From a virus, in IMG/VR virus record IMGVR_UViG_3300035698_008270, positions 1 to 50,027 of that record: a stretch of 50,027 bases of DNA, one strand, 5' to 3'. Position 1 is the stretch's first letter, and the number at the start of each line of letters is the position of its first letter. A model generated the notes under the pieces. The model was not told the origin of the DNA. It saw only the letters and a list, made by a program, of their open reading frames with translations, and did not search any database. Made by a program: the position numbers and the translations under genes. This document shows positions 10,214 to 19,180 of this stretch, piece after piece.

Positions 10214-10265
10214 GTCGTTCCCTCGGCCTCAGCCAGTCTCGTGTCGTGGTTCCCTGAAGCCCCCG
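10214..10265 (-). other. 52-bp gap with possible RNA hairpin
   Basis: On the coding strand GGCTTCAG (10261-10254) can pair with CTGAGGCC (10232-10225), eight pairs including one G-U. An inner CCA/TGG pairing is also possible. The GAGGG ribosome site of orf16 follows the stem directly. There is no U-tract, so it is not a typical terminator. It could affect orf16 translation or message processing. This is the only gap over 45 bases without the CTAT motif. Confidence 0.3.
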
Positions 10266-10940
10266 TCAGAAGGTGAGCCGCCATGTGAGGCTCATCACCG
10301 CAATCGAAGGCTTGGTCATGACCGAGAAGGTCAAGTAATTCACCAGGATGTCGTAGCCCGTCACGTCGATGGTCGCGTCGTAAGTGGGGCTCGTGGTTCC
10401 GGGTCCGTTTTCGATAGGGTTCTTCGTGGCCGGGCTCAGCGAATGGGTGTACATCAAGCCCATTTCGTTGAGCGGACCGACGGCCTCCCCTTCTCCGAAG
10501 GTCGCGGTGAAATCCACAATATTCGTCGGGTAGGCCACCGCGATTCCGTCGGTGTTGCGGAACTGCGTGGCGGAGAAAGCCTTGCGGCCAATTTCCGTCA
10601 CGAGACGGCGCTGCTCACGGGTTGGCGCGTTCGGGGACAGGAGATTTCCGGGAGCCCCTGTGCCAACGCCGAGCATGATGAGCCCGTTGTTGCGCCCCGC
10701 AGTAGGCTCCTGGCTGTCCTTGAACAGTCGGGCTGCCAGAATCCCAGCATCGCGGGTGATGATGTTCGTCAGCTCCCGCCTCTCCAGCATTTCACCCGTC
10801 TGGGCATGACGCATCTCGATGAAGACTTGACCCTTGTGTGGACCACAGGGGAAGGCTTCGTGGAGCACACCCATATTGAGAGCCATCCCCCGCAAAGCAT
10901 CGGACCCACGAGGCATTTTGTCTTGGAGAACGTGAGGCAT
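10266..10940 (-). CDS. orf15, 224-aa baseplate/fibre-associated protein
   Basis: ATG at 10940 is preceded by GGGAGAAGG. The middle of the protein carries NIITRDAGILAARLF (near residues 59-73), then LIMLGVGTGAPGN (near 87-99), then TREQRRLVTEIGRKAF. The order 'N-x-I-T-x-x-G ... LxxL ... xVGTG ... L-x-x-E-x-x-R' resembles short phage baseplate or fibre-attachment proteins, but I cannot name the family with confidence. The second half is beta-rich (YDATIDVTGYDILVNYLTF). It is by far the smallest gene in the fibre region and sits between two giants, which would fit an adaptor or cap joining a fibre to the baseplate. That role is inferred. Confidence 0.85.
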   Translation of the reverse strand: MPHVLQDKMPRGSDALRGMALNMGVLHEAFPCGPHKGQVFIEMRHAQTGEMLERRELTNIITRDAGILAARLFKDSQEPTAGRNNGLIMLGVGTGAPGNLLSPNAPTREQRRLVTEIGRKAFSATQFRNTDGIAVAYPTNIVDFTATFGEGEAVGPLNEMGLMYTHSLSPATKNPIENGPGTTSPTYDATIDVTGYDILVNYLTFSVMTKPSIAVMSLTWRLTF

Positions 10941-11016
10941 GAGCCTTCTCCCTTATGCTGTAGCCGAGCAGCGGCAGACGTACCTACTTGTGCGCGAGGA
11001 TAGGCGCTCTATTGAC
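10941..11016 (-). promoter_or_regulatory. 76-bp gap with CCTAT motif, possible late promoter
   Basis: This is the longest gap in the window. On the coding strand GCGCCTATCC lies at about 11007-10998, some 60 bases before the orf15 ATG. A small inverted repeat GCCG-CTGCT-CGGC lies between motif and ribosome site. No U-tract is present. The motif matches those at 2871, 19171 and 25295. Promoter function is inferred. Confidence 0.3.
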
Positions 11017-14000
11017 TCAGGGAGTGGCCGCCCGAAGGGTCCGGACTGTCTCAGTACCCAGAGGCAACGCGGCACCGCCCTGGCACACCATACCAAGGAG
11101 CGGCTGATGTTCGCCGTCTTCAATGGTCGAGTACCCTCCACAGAGCAAAGAACTCTGGGTGATGCCCACACCACCTGTGAGGACCCCAGATTCCCCAACG
11201 AGAGGAGGCGTAGCATCCGGCAATACCCCGACCAATGTGAGGAGGGTGGGGCTGTAGGTCGTAAGGGTAGGAAGCCAGGAGGTGCTGACCACCTGAGAGG
11301 ACTCCACCATGACGGAGGGCCTGCCAGCCAAGGTAATGCCCGAGACGGCTGTCATGGCAGCAACCGGGATGAGCGTGTTGATGAGCGCCGCGAGCTGCAC
11401 ATGCGGCTGCACAAGCACGCCGAAATCGGTAGATGCCACAGGAACCTTGCGACCCGTGAGCACTACGAAGGAGCCGGACACCTCTTCTTCAATGCGGACC
11501 TCTACGCCGTCCAAAGCATCGGGGTCCGTCGTGAGGAACTCGAAGTAGCCGCTGTCCATCGTCGGGATGAGGCCGTCAATGCCACCCCACGGCCCAAGGT
11601 GCGAGAAGTTGCCCGCTCCTGTGAGGACTGCCAGTGCAGCTCCTAGGCCATCGCTCGAAGCCACGCCGTCGGGGTTGCGCGTCCAGTTCTCCGGGCGAGA
11701 CGGCGGCGTGTTGTCGGTCCCTACCCAGTCCCAGTCCTCGTCGAGGGGCACTTCTTCTGAGCCCGCAGACTCCGGACCCAAGGAGCCCGTGGAGCCCACA
11801 GAACCCGGAGGCACGGAGACGACCGAGCGGAGACGCATGTACCAGTCAGTCCGCTGGTGGATGCGGCCTTCGCCTCGACCTGCCCGCGCCCTGGTGGAGG
11901 GGTAGTTCGGGTAGAGGAGCACGGTCCCCGGACCCAGAGTGCCACCCAGTGCTTGCGTGCCGATGGGGTTGCCGTCGCCATCCACGACTGGCCCCAGGTA
12001 TCCGCCACCGGAAGCGAACAAAAGCTTGCCGGGCATCGAGCCGCCCTGCTCCATCGCGGGCTGCTTCGGAGTCCGGGCGTCCTCCCAGAACATCGTGCCG
12101 GAGAGCTTGATGACCTGAGCGCCGACGGGGCAGCCGACCTTCTCGCCGGTCGTCACCAAGTCCTTGCTGGCCCCGGCACCGTCGAGAGGGTCCCCTCCGA
12201 TGCTCCCTACGGACTCGTCCGACCTCGTGTAGATGTCCTCCCCGCAGTCCTCGTCGTAGCCCGAGAAGCCTTGCGGGAGGGTGCCCTCACAGATGGCCGA
12301 GAGGAGGTCCTCTTGGCCGTCGTTGTCTACCTCGATGAACTCCAGGCTTTCATAGCGGTCGGAGGCGTCGGCACCAATCTGGCTCTTGGGTACGGGAGGC
12401 GTGCCCTCATTGAGCAGGGTCACGCTATCCAGGAGCGGCTGAGTTTCGAGGTACGTGATAGAGGGCTTGCCTGCGACGAAGATGACTTCCACCGAAGCGT
12501 GCTCGCCAGAGAACAGGTACTCGTCCCCATCCGAGTCGAGGCCCATCGTGAGGACCTGCGAGTCCTCATCGAAGGTGTATTGCTTGTAGGTGTAGATGGT
12601 GTCCCCATCCACGACCTTGTAGACGCTGCTCGCGTAAATCTGGGTCGGGCGCAGGGAAAGACGCCGGGTATCGAGGGTCTGCACAGCGACGCGCTCGTAG
12701 GTCACGTCCTGCGTGCGCTCGCCGCTAGAGATGACGTTGGCCCTGTTCAGGACCATGCCCTGCGGCTGGATGTAGTCCGCCGTCGCCACCTTGTAGAGCC
12801 GGTAGCGCATGTAGTCCCAGCGCTGCTGCGTGATGGAGCGTGAGTCGAAGGAACCGAAGCCCACAAACCCAAACGTGGAAGGGACCCGAGGCAGAGCGGG
12901 ATATTCGACGTTAATCCACCCTGCCGAAGAGACCGTCGTCTCGCGGAGGTTCACCGTGCCCGCAATCGCCGGAGGACAATATGGAGGCACAGGCATGTCC
13001 GGGCGGTAGACCGTTACTCCCCAGGTTGGGGTGCGGAGGATGCGAACCTCCATCAACTGTCGCCAGTCCATGTTCTCGACAATTGGACCCACCGCTGCCG
13101 AGTTGGGGGCGTTGGTGGCGTCTGTGCGCGGGATTTCCCAGTTGTCGATATCGTCCGTGTCTCCGCCCTTCCACACGCCGAGCGTCCGGAACGTATCCGG
13201 TGGGGGCAAGAGAGAATAGGACAGTGACCGCCAACGAATCGTGCTGCTAGTCCCAAAGGCCGCGTCATAGACGCCCCAGTAGCAAAGGCTCCCCCCACTA
13301 CCACCGGGGAACTGGCTGCCGAGCAAGGTCGGGGTCTGTACCTCGTCGTCCAAGAAGAGGGACACAACACCCTGCGAAGACACGACACGATAGGTGTGGA
13401 ACTCGCCATCGTTCCAAGCGAAGCTGTAGTCCTGTACCGTCGTCCCTACTGCATCCCGAAGCCGGACACCGCCGTCGATGAGGCGCAGCTCGACGTAGTA
13501 ATTGAGCGGCCCGATGTCGGTTCCGATGAAAATACCGGACACCCCAGCCACCAGGGTCGCTGCGTCCACAGCAAATCGAGCCTCGAACACCCGGTCTCCC
13601 AAGTCGCCGTAGCACAGAGCACTCGTGTCCAAGGAGGCCGTGTAGCGAAGATGCTCCCCCACCGACTGTGAGGTGATGAAGTCCGAGATGTGGACCGCGC
13701 CCGTCGCCGTCGAGGCCACGACCTTGGTCCAGTCCTGCTCAGTGGGTTCGAGGACGCCAGTGACGCTGACGGAAGGAATCTGAATGAGCCTGCGGTAACA
13801 GTGCTGCCCAGGGCACTTGGCGTACAGGAGCGTCGCTAGCCGGACTTCCCGGTTGCCGTCGTTCAGGACAATCTCTGCATCCCCAGCGCCCAACGTCCCG
13901 GTATCAACACGGAATTCCGTCTGAAGGTCCAAGTTTGAGTCAGGAACGAAGAAAGGCTCGATTCGTTCGTACCCAAAGTTGAAGTTGTGACTTTCAGAGC

Positions 14001-17000
14001 TACTTGTAGCCTTCAGGAGCAGGGCATCGCCCGAAGTTTCAATTTCGGAGTACCCGAAAGTTTGGCGTGCGAACCATTCCCAGTTGGGGTCTTCCTCGGG
14101 CAGGACGCCCATTTCCGTGGACACCGACTTCGAATGACTGCGGAAAAAGGTCTGGTCCGTGACGAGCCCATAGCGCATGAAGGACCAGATGCTCGTGTTG
14201 AGTGCTCGACGGCTCAGGGAACCGAAGAAGACCTGTCCCTCCCCGCTCGTGTCCAGAATCAGAGAGGTGTTGGCAGCCATCGACAGAGCCGGAACGTTCC
14301 CGTCGATGGTCACGATATGCGAGGTCGTGGTGCCGGACATCTCCAGCACCGCTGTTTTCAGGTCCGGGTCCGCCACCAGCCGATAGGTGGAGAAACCGTC
14401 CCAAGGCGTTTCGAAGATGACCGTCGGGTAATTGTTGTCCCACTTGGTCGGGTCCTCTGGGAAAGCCGGGCTCACCGTGAGGGTCGTTGTCCCATCACAC
14501 TGAGCTACGACATGGGTGGCCGTGTAGACCCCCATCTGTGTGCCCTCAAGAATCTGGAAACGGTCCCCGTCCTGGAGGTTGGTCGGCACCTCCTCCGTGG
14601 GTACGCTCATGGTCGTCGAATCGGTGATGGTCCCCGTCGTAATAGGGCCGATGGTCCACGACCCCACCTCATATAGGTAGCGTGGGTCGAGCAACATCCC
14701 AACGTGCTGGAGGCCGTTCACAAGCAAGGCACCCACGAGGTACAGCTCGTGGTTGTTATGGAAGCCAAAGCCCACGCCCGTGAACACGCCGTCCGGGACC
14801 ACCGCCGAAACGTCCGGGATGTAGAAGCGCGAGTTGACCGTGACCGCTGAGGGGAAGCTCAGGTCCAGCTCCCGCGAGTAGACCACCACCTGAGGGTCGT
14901 CGGGGTCGTAAGAGCCGTTCTGGTCGTCGATGAGGGTCCAGGTGCCCTCCCCGACGTTGTAAGCGCCCGCGTCGGTCCCCAGAAGCGTCCAGGAGGGGTC
15001 GCTTGCGGTAGGGCTCGCAGTGGCCTCCCAGGAGACGGACTCCCCTGTGACTTCTGCCTCGAAAGCATCCGTCGAAGACTGATGCGGGTTTCGATTAAGC
15101 AAGAGCGTCGCCGGGCTGTTCAGCATCGACGAGTATTCCTTCTCGAACCCCATGTACCGATGTCCAATGAGCAAGGGCTCAGGTCGAATCATCGGCCCGA
15201 GCACGACTGCCATCGGGAAGCGTGCTGTATCCGCCGCCCCACGCCCCACAGGGTCTACCGCTGCGGGAGAGTGATGCCCCACGCCACGGTCCCACTTGTT
15301 GAGGATGAGACCCTCAGTGTTCAGGCCCGCCAGCTCCATCGTCGGAGTGGCGAACCACTTGTAGTCCACCTTCACGTCGATTTCGCCCGGAGGCAGGAAG
15401 GGGATGGGCGTCGAGAGCGTGACCTTGCCCGTGTACGGGTTCACCCCCTCCACTTCGACTTCGGTCCCATTGACCGTGACGGTCACGTCCTGCTTGGTCG
15501 CTGGAGTCGCGTCTCCCCAGCCCTTGACGAGAGGACCCCTCTTGGTTAGGAGCCAGTCCCGCGTATTCTCGGCGGAGCCGATGAATTCCGTCTCGTGGTT
15601 ATGGAGGAAGTTCCACGCCTCCGAGAAGACCGTGTATGTGGACGTAGCGGCCACCGCTTGAATCTGGAAGCCCGTCACCGCCGTAGGTGCGTCGAGGAAC
15701 AGGAACGTCACCCCAGGACCGGCATCGTCGGTCGGGTCGAGGTTCGTCATTGGGGTCACGGCCACAGGCAGCCCGTCGAACAGGAGTGCCGCCGTCTGAG
15801 CCTTCTGGTTCCACACGAGAGACAGCATGTGCGTGCCGGTGGACCAATCGGCATCCACCTCCGCCGTGAAGCTGCCGTTGACGAACCGGAGCCTATCGTT
15901 CCCCGAGGCATCGCGCCGCAACCCAACTCGAACACCCTCCCCTTGCAACGTGGGGCCGTTCTGGAACACCACCTCTGCCAATGTGAAGTCAGTCAGGTGG
16001 TCGAGCGGCGGACTGTAGAGCCCTTGCCCGGCATCGAAGGTGAAGTCCATGCGGGTCGTGGCGCTCGGGGTGATGTGCGCCCAGTCCCCGGAGGTCGGCT
16101 CAAAGAAGGACCAGCCGTAAGGTCCCCAAGTCGGACCGGGACGACTCAGGCTCAGGATGCCCCCAAAGACTTCGGATGTCCCGTTGGTGGCGTGCTGCTC
16201 TTGCCCGTCGCAGTCGGTCGCCGCCGATGGCAAAGCGCTGCCGTCGTACCCTAGCGCCGTTGCGTCAGTGATGATGCTCGTGTAGGTGAGCGCCGTCATG
16301 CCGTAGACGGTCATCCCGACCTTGGCCGCGTCCCCTTCGAAGGGGTGCTCGACGGCCCGCACCGATATCTCGATGGGATAGACCGGGTCGGAAGTGAACG
16401 AGTAGGAAGAGAGCGCGTCGATGCCGTGCCCCGGATGCGGCTCTAGCGCAGAGACCAGCATGGGGTAAGCGAACGTGAGCCGGACCGTCTCGTGGTCCAG
16501 AGGAGTGACGATGTAGGGCGGAGCCTCCCCACGGCACAGAAGGAACGAGTCCACTTCGAGCAGCGGGTTCCCGGACATATCCGTCGGACCCGTCACTCGC
16601 AGGCGGTACGCCCCACCCAAGGTTGTCCCTGTGTGCTGGAGAAGAACCGACAACACCCCGGAACCTGGAGTGCTGTCCACTCGGGTCTCAACGCGAGCGC
16701 TCTCTACAGCCACCACAGGAGAAGCACCTGCGATGGGGGCCAGTTCGTAAGAGGCAGGGTCGAGCAGGTCTGAATTGGTCGGGTCCATCTCCTCTGAGAA
16801 GAAGACCTCGATTTCCCATCCTGAGATGCTCACCGCCGATGTGACCTGGGGAGGGACAATGTCCGTAGACCCGTAGCCACTCAGTCCGAAGGGGTCGCCA
16901 CCGTAACCACCCGAGACGGGGACTGGAGGAGCCGAGAAGTCTCCCGACCCACCGTAGGGGAAGAAACCGTAGGCCGCTCCCTCAGGCGGAGGGCTGTAGG

Positions 17001-17151
17001 GGTTCTCTGCCCAACCTACGCCACCGTATCCAGAAGACTCCGGGTGAGGCGGGCACACCACGACGGACTGGCAGGGGCGCGGAAACGGCCCAAAGCCAAA
17101 AGGTCCAGTGTCCCAGCAATCTGCCGGGTCGATGAAGGTGAGGTCAACCAT
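11017..17151 (-). CDS. orf14, 2,044-aa multidomain adhesin-like virion protein
   Basis: ATG at 17151 follows a GC-rich GGGGCGC stretch 12 bases after the orf13 stop. Residues 1-98 are rich in Gly, Tyr, Phe and Pro. Residues 100-205 look like a bacterial Ig-like domain of the SbsA type (VFFSEEMDP, YRLRVTGPTDMSGNPL), and about 210-290 like a second. At least three laminin-G/concanavalin-like sandwiches follow, marked by equivalent strands near residues 440 (THMLSLVWNQ), 917 (FSTYRLVADP) and 1248 (FHTYRVVSSQ). A GD-type beta module lies near 850-895. Near residue 1790 a short collagen-like run appears (GSVGSTGSLGPE). Such folds often bind glycans, so a receptor-binding role is plausible. No catalytic motif is seen. 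Ends beta/Gly-rich. Confidence 0.88.
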   Translation of the reverse strand: MVDLTFIDPADCWDTGPFGFGPFPRPCQSVVVCPPHPESSGYGGVGWAENPYSPPPEGAAYGFFPYGGSGDFSAPPVPVSGGYGGDPFGLSGYGSTDIVPPQVTSAVSISGWEIEVFFSEEMDPTNSDLLDPASYELAPIAGASPVVAVESARVETRVDSTPGSGVLSVLLQHTGTTLGGAYRLRVTGPTDMSGNPLLEVDSFLLCRGEAPPYIVTPLDHETVRLTFAYPMLVSALEPHPGHGIDALSSYSFTSDPVYPIEISVRAVEHPFEGDAAKVGMTVYGMTALTYTSIITDATALGYDGSALPSAATDCDGQEQHATNGTSEVFGGILSLSRPGPTWGPYGWSFFEPTSGDWAHITPSATTRMDFTFDAGQGLYSPPLDHLTDFTLAEVVFQNGPTLQGEGVRVGLRRDASGNDRLRFVNGSFTAEVDADWSTGTHMLSLVWNQKAQTAALLFDGLPVAVTPMTNLDPTDDAGPGVTFLFLDAPTAVTGFQIQAVAATSTYTVFSEAWNFLHNHETEFIGSAENTRDWLLTKRGPLVKGWGDATPATKQDVTVTVNGTEVEVEGVNPYTGKVTLSTPIPFLPPGEIDVKVDYKWFATPTMELAGLNTEGLILNKWDRGVGHHSPAAVDPVGRGAADTARFPMAVVLGPMIRPEPLLIGHRYMGFEKEYSSMLNSPATLLLNRNPHQSSTDAFEAEVTGESVSWEATASPTASDPSWTLLGTDAGAYNVGEGTWTLIDDQNGSYDPDDPQVVVYSRELDLSFPSAVTVNSRFYIPDVSAVVPDGVFTGVGFGFHNNHELYLVGALLVNGLQHVGMLLDPRYLYEVGSWTIGPITTGTITDSTTMSVPTEEVPTNLQDGDRFQILEGTQMGVYTATHVVAQCDGTTTLTVSPAFPEDPTKWDNNYPTVIFETPWDGFSTYRLVADPDLKTAVLEMSGTTTSHIVTIDGNVPALSMAANTSLILDTSGEGQVFFGSLSRRALNTSIWSFMRYGLVTDQTFFRSHSKSVSTEMGVLPEEDPNWEWFARQTFGYSEIETSGDALLLKATSSSESHNFNFGYERIEPFFVPDSNLDLQTEFRVDTGTLGAGDAEIVLNDGNREVRLATLLYAKCPGQHCYRRLIQIPSVSVTGVLEPTEQDWTKVVASTATGAVHISDFITSQSVGEHLRYTASLDTSALCYGDLGDRVFEARFAVDAATLVAGVSGIFIGTDIGPLNYYVELRLIDGGVRLRDAVGTTVQDYSFAWNDGEFHTYRVVSSQGVVSLFLDDEVQTPTLLGSQFPGGSGGSLCYWGVYDAAFGTSSTIRWRSLSYSLLPPPDTFRTLGVWKGGDTDDIDNWEIPRTDATNAPNSAAVGPIVENMDWRQLMEVRILRTPTWGVTVYRPDMPVPPYCPPAIAGTVNLRETTVSSAGWINVEYPALPRVPSTFGFVGFGSFDSRSITQQRWDYMRYRLYKVATADYIQPQGMVLNRANVISSGERTQDVTYERVAVQTLDTRRLSLRPTQIYASSVYKVVDGDTIYTYKQYTFDEDSQVLTMGLDSDGDEYLFSGEHASVEVIFVAGKPSITYLETQPLLDSVTLLNEGTPPVPKSQIGADASDRYESLEFIEVDNDGQEDLLSAICEGTLPQGFSGYDEDCGEDIYTRSDESVGSIGGDPLDGAGASKDLVTTGEKVGCPVGAQVIKLSGTMFWEDARTPKQPAMEQGGSMPGKLLFASGGGYLGPVVDGDGNPIGTQALGGTLGPGTVLLYPNYPSTRARAGRGEGRIHQRTDWYMRLRSVVSVPPGSVGSTGSLGPESAGSEEVPLDEDWDWVGTDNTPPSRPENWTRNPDGVASSDGLGAALAVLTGAGNFSHLGPWGGIDGLIPTMDSGYFEFLTTDPDALDGVEVRIEEEVSGSFVVLTGRKVPVASTDFGVLVQPHVQLAALINTLIPVAAMTAVSGITLAGRPSVMVESSQVVSTSWLPTLTTYSPTLLTLVGVLPDATPPLVGESGVLTGGVGITQSSLLCGGYSTIEDGEHQPLLGMVCQGGAALPLGTETVRTLRAATP

Positions 17152-17163
17152 GCGCCCCGCTCA

Positions 17164-19128
17164 TCAGACTGCGTACCATTCCCCGTTGTAGGGGTAGAAG
17201 GTCAGGGCCGCCCAAGGCGTGTTGATGACGTGAGTGACCCCGCCGCCGAGCCCGCCACTGAAGACGTAAGCCCCCATTGCCCGGACCGTGATGTTGTTCA
17301 CACCGGACTGCCCAGTCCCATCCTTGACCACCACCAACCTACCCGTATCTGGGGTGGCTGGAAGCTGCACCTCGATGGCCCCTGCCGTTGGGTCACAGTG
17401 AACGATGGTGACTCGGTCCGTTACTGGGTAGGTCGCGCCCCCAGCGACAGGAGCGAGAGGCCATACAGGAAGGATATCGCCCTCGGTCTCACCGAGCATG
17501 GCCATGTGCGTGTAATTGACATTGGCACCGACGAGCACGAAGTCGTCGGAATCGTTGAGAACCGTAGCACCAGCCGTGATGTTGATGTCCCCGGTCGTCG
17601 CGGCCCCGACAAAACGACAGGTGCCGGACAAGAGGCTGTTGGTGGCCTGGAAGTTCAGGTCTTCGGCAGTAGCCCCGGCGAGGACCCCAACCCCGATACC
17701 GACGGCCCCACCGGTATGGACCCCCTCTGTCACTCCCAGAGCCTTGCTGAAGCTGAGATTAGCGGTCGAGAAGAGACCCAGAATCCCCCAACCGTCTTCG
17801 TGTACTGCCCCCACCGTGCTCTTGTCGCAGTAGAGGCTGGCGGTGTCGTCTGTCCCCACGACGCCGTTGGCTCCGAGGCCAATGGTATCGTTCAGTATCA
17901 GGTATCCGTTCTCCCCTACCAGAGCTGCACAGGGCACTTCACCAGCTCCGATGGTGTCCGGAACCGGCCCATTGAGCAGGCCCGCAAAAGTGAGCACTTG
18001 GGAGATGAGGCCCGAAGCCCCCAGAGAAACGGCGCTCCCCGAGTCGGCCCTCTTGCTGATGCTGCCCTCTCGAAGAATCAGCAAAGAGCCCTGGACATGA
18101 ACCGCCGCAACATCGGCTGCTTCTACGCTGTCCAAGGCGATGCCCACGACCATGCAGGGGTTCAGCTCGCTGGTCGAGGTCGCCGTGCCTACCAGCGTGT
18201 GCCGGTTGACCGGGATGAGGACGTTGGGGAGAACTCGGACATGCACCGAAGCCAGGGTACCAGGGTCTCCATCTCCTCCTGTCAGGCTCACGTCAGGGTA
18301 GGAAGACATCGCATTGATGAGATGGATATTGGGCTGGAGAGCCAGCGTCTCCTCGTAGAAGCCCGGTGCCACCTTGATGAAGTAGGGGTCGTCCATCGAC
18401 ACGGCAGGTTCGCCGCGTGTCGTGGCCGCTGCCGCATAGGCGATGGCGTCGTTGATGCTGGAGAAGTCCGCGAAGCCGATTGCCGACATCCGGATTCCCG
18501 TCTCGTCGCGAGCGAGGGGGTCCGGCCCTGGAATCCGAAGGATGTTCTCGGAATCGTTCTGGTCGGCTGCGTTGTCCCGACCTCGGTTGGCATCCACGTA
18601 GAGGACCCGACCGGAAGCCGCTGTGCGACGGACGATAGCCAAGAGACGCTGGATGTTCGAGTTCTGGTCGTCAGCCCAACCTTCGGGGCTGGCATCGGCA
18701 GGGACCGTACCATTGGCGTCGCGACGCTCACCGGCTGCGACGAGCTTTATCTCCGCGAAGTGAGTCAGGCCACGAAACCGCAGGAACTTTGTCTCTTCAG
18801 TTGGCAAGCCCGCATCCACCACGAGGCGGAGCAGGTACGCTCCATCCCAGTCTGCGTTGAACCGGCACCCCTTGGAACTTGACCCCTCTGGAGACAGAAG
18901 AGCTGCCTGGGAAGGCGTCCCTACGAAGTCCTCCGCCGAAGCCGCCACAGGCCCCGCGCTGTCAGGGGTGTACGCCAACAGCCAACTGTAGGACGAAGCA
19001 TCGTCAACGGACTCGCAGACGACCTGATACCCTTTCAGGAGGTCGTTGCGGCTGGAATCGGTTGTGACCGGACCGACGGGAACCCCTCCGGGCTGGTTCA
19101 GGAATGTGGTCTGGATATGGGCTGCCAT
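17164..19128 (-). CDS. orf13, 654-aa tail fibre/spike with beta-helix
   Basis: ATG at 19128 follows GAGGGAG. Residues about 220-300 carry the entry of a right-handed beta-helix of the pectin-lyase-like kind: FADFSSINDAIAYAAA, then YFIKVAPGFYEETLAL, then short repeating hydrophobic rungs through about residue 560. The C-terminal 90 residues (TDRVTIVHCDPTAG, GRLVVVKDGTG, ITVRAMG, WAALTFYPYNGEWYAV) resemble the small end domain that closes many phage fibres. Family knowledge says such proteins are trimeric and act as fibres, some as polysaccharide depolymerases. No catalytic acid pair can be assigned by eye, so enzyme activity is open. The gene ends in tandem stops (TGATGA). It is the first gene after the gpI-position gene, the usual place for a fibre. 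Confidence 0.88.
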   Translation of the reverse strand: MAAHIQTTFLNQPGGVPVGPVTTDSSRNDLLKGYQVVCESVDDASSYSWLLAYTPDSAGPVAASAEDFVGTPSQAALLSPEGSSSKGCRFNADWDGAYLLRLVVDAGLPTEETKFLRFRGLTHFAEIKLVAAGERRDANGTVPADASPEGWADDQNSNIQRLLAIVRRTAASGRVLYVDANRGRDNAADQNDSENILRIPGPDPLARDETGIRMSAIGFADFSSINDAIAYAAAATTRGEPAVSMDDPYFIKVAPGFYEETLALQPNIHLINAMSSYPDVSLTGGDGDPGTLASVHVRVLPNVLIPVNRHTLVGTATSTSELNPCMVVGIALDSVEAADVAAVHVQGSLLILREGSISKRADSGSAVSLGASGLISQVLTFAGLLNGPVPDTIGAGEVPCAALVGENGYLILNDTIGLGANGVVGTDDTASLYCDKSTVGAVHEDGWGILGLFSTANLSFSKALGVTEGVHTGGAVGIGVGVLAGATAEDLNFQATNSLLSGTCRFVGAATTGDINITAGATVLNDSDDFVLVGANVNYTHMAMLGETEGDILPVWPLAPVAGGATYPVTDRVTIVHCDPTAGAIEVQLPATPDTGRLVVVKDGTGQSGVNNITVRAMGAYVFSGGLGGGVTHVINTPWAALTFYPYNGEWYAV

Positions 19129-19180
19129 GACATCTCCCTCTAGCCGTCAGAACCTTCATAGAGCTGCGGCTATAGGCCAA
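19129..19180 (-). promoter_or_regulatory. 52-bp gap with CCTATA motif and hairpin
   Basis: The coding strand carries GGCCTATAGCC at about 19178-19168, some 43 bases before the orf13 start. It is immediately followed by an inverted repeat: AGCCG at 19171-19167 pairs with CGGCT at 19146-19142, and CAG with CTG inside it, leaving a 13-base loop. The GAGGGAG ribosome site lies just after. This could be a promoter with a structured leader at the boundary between baseplate wedge and fibre genes. Function is inferred. Confidence 0.35.

Noticed and set aside
17164-19128. Calling orf13 a depolymerase
   Set aside because: The beta-helix is plausible, but no catalytic acid pair can be placed by eye, and many beta-helical fibres are not enzymes.
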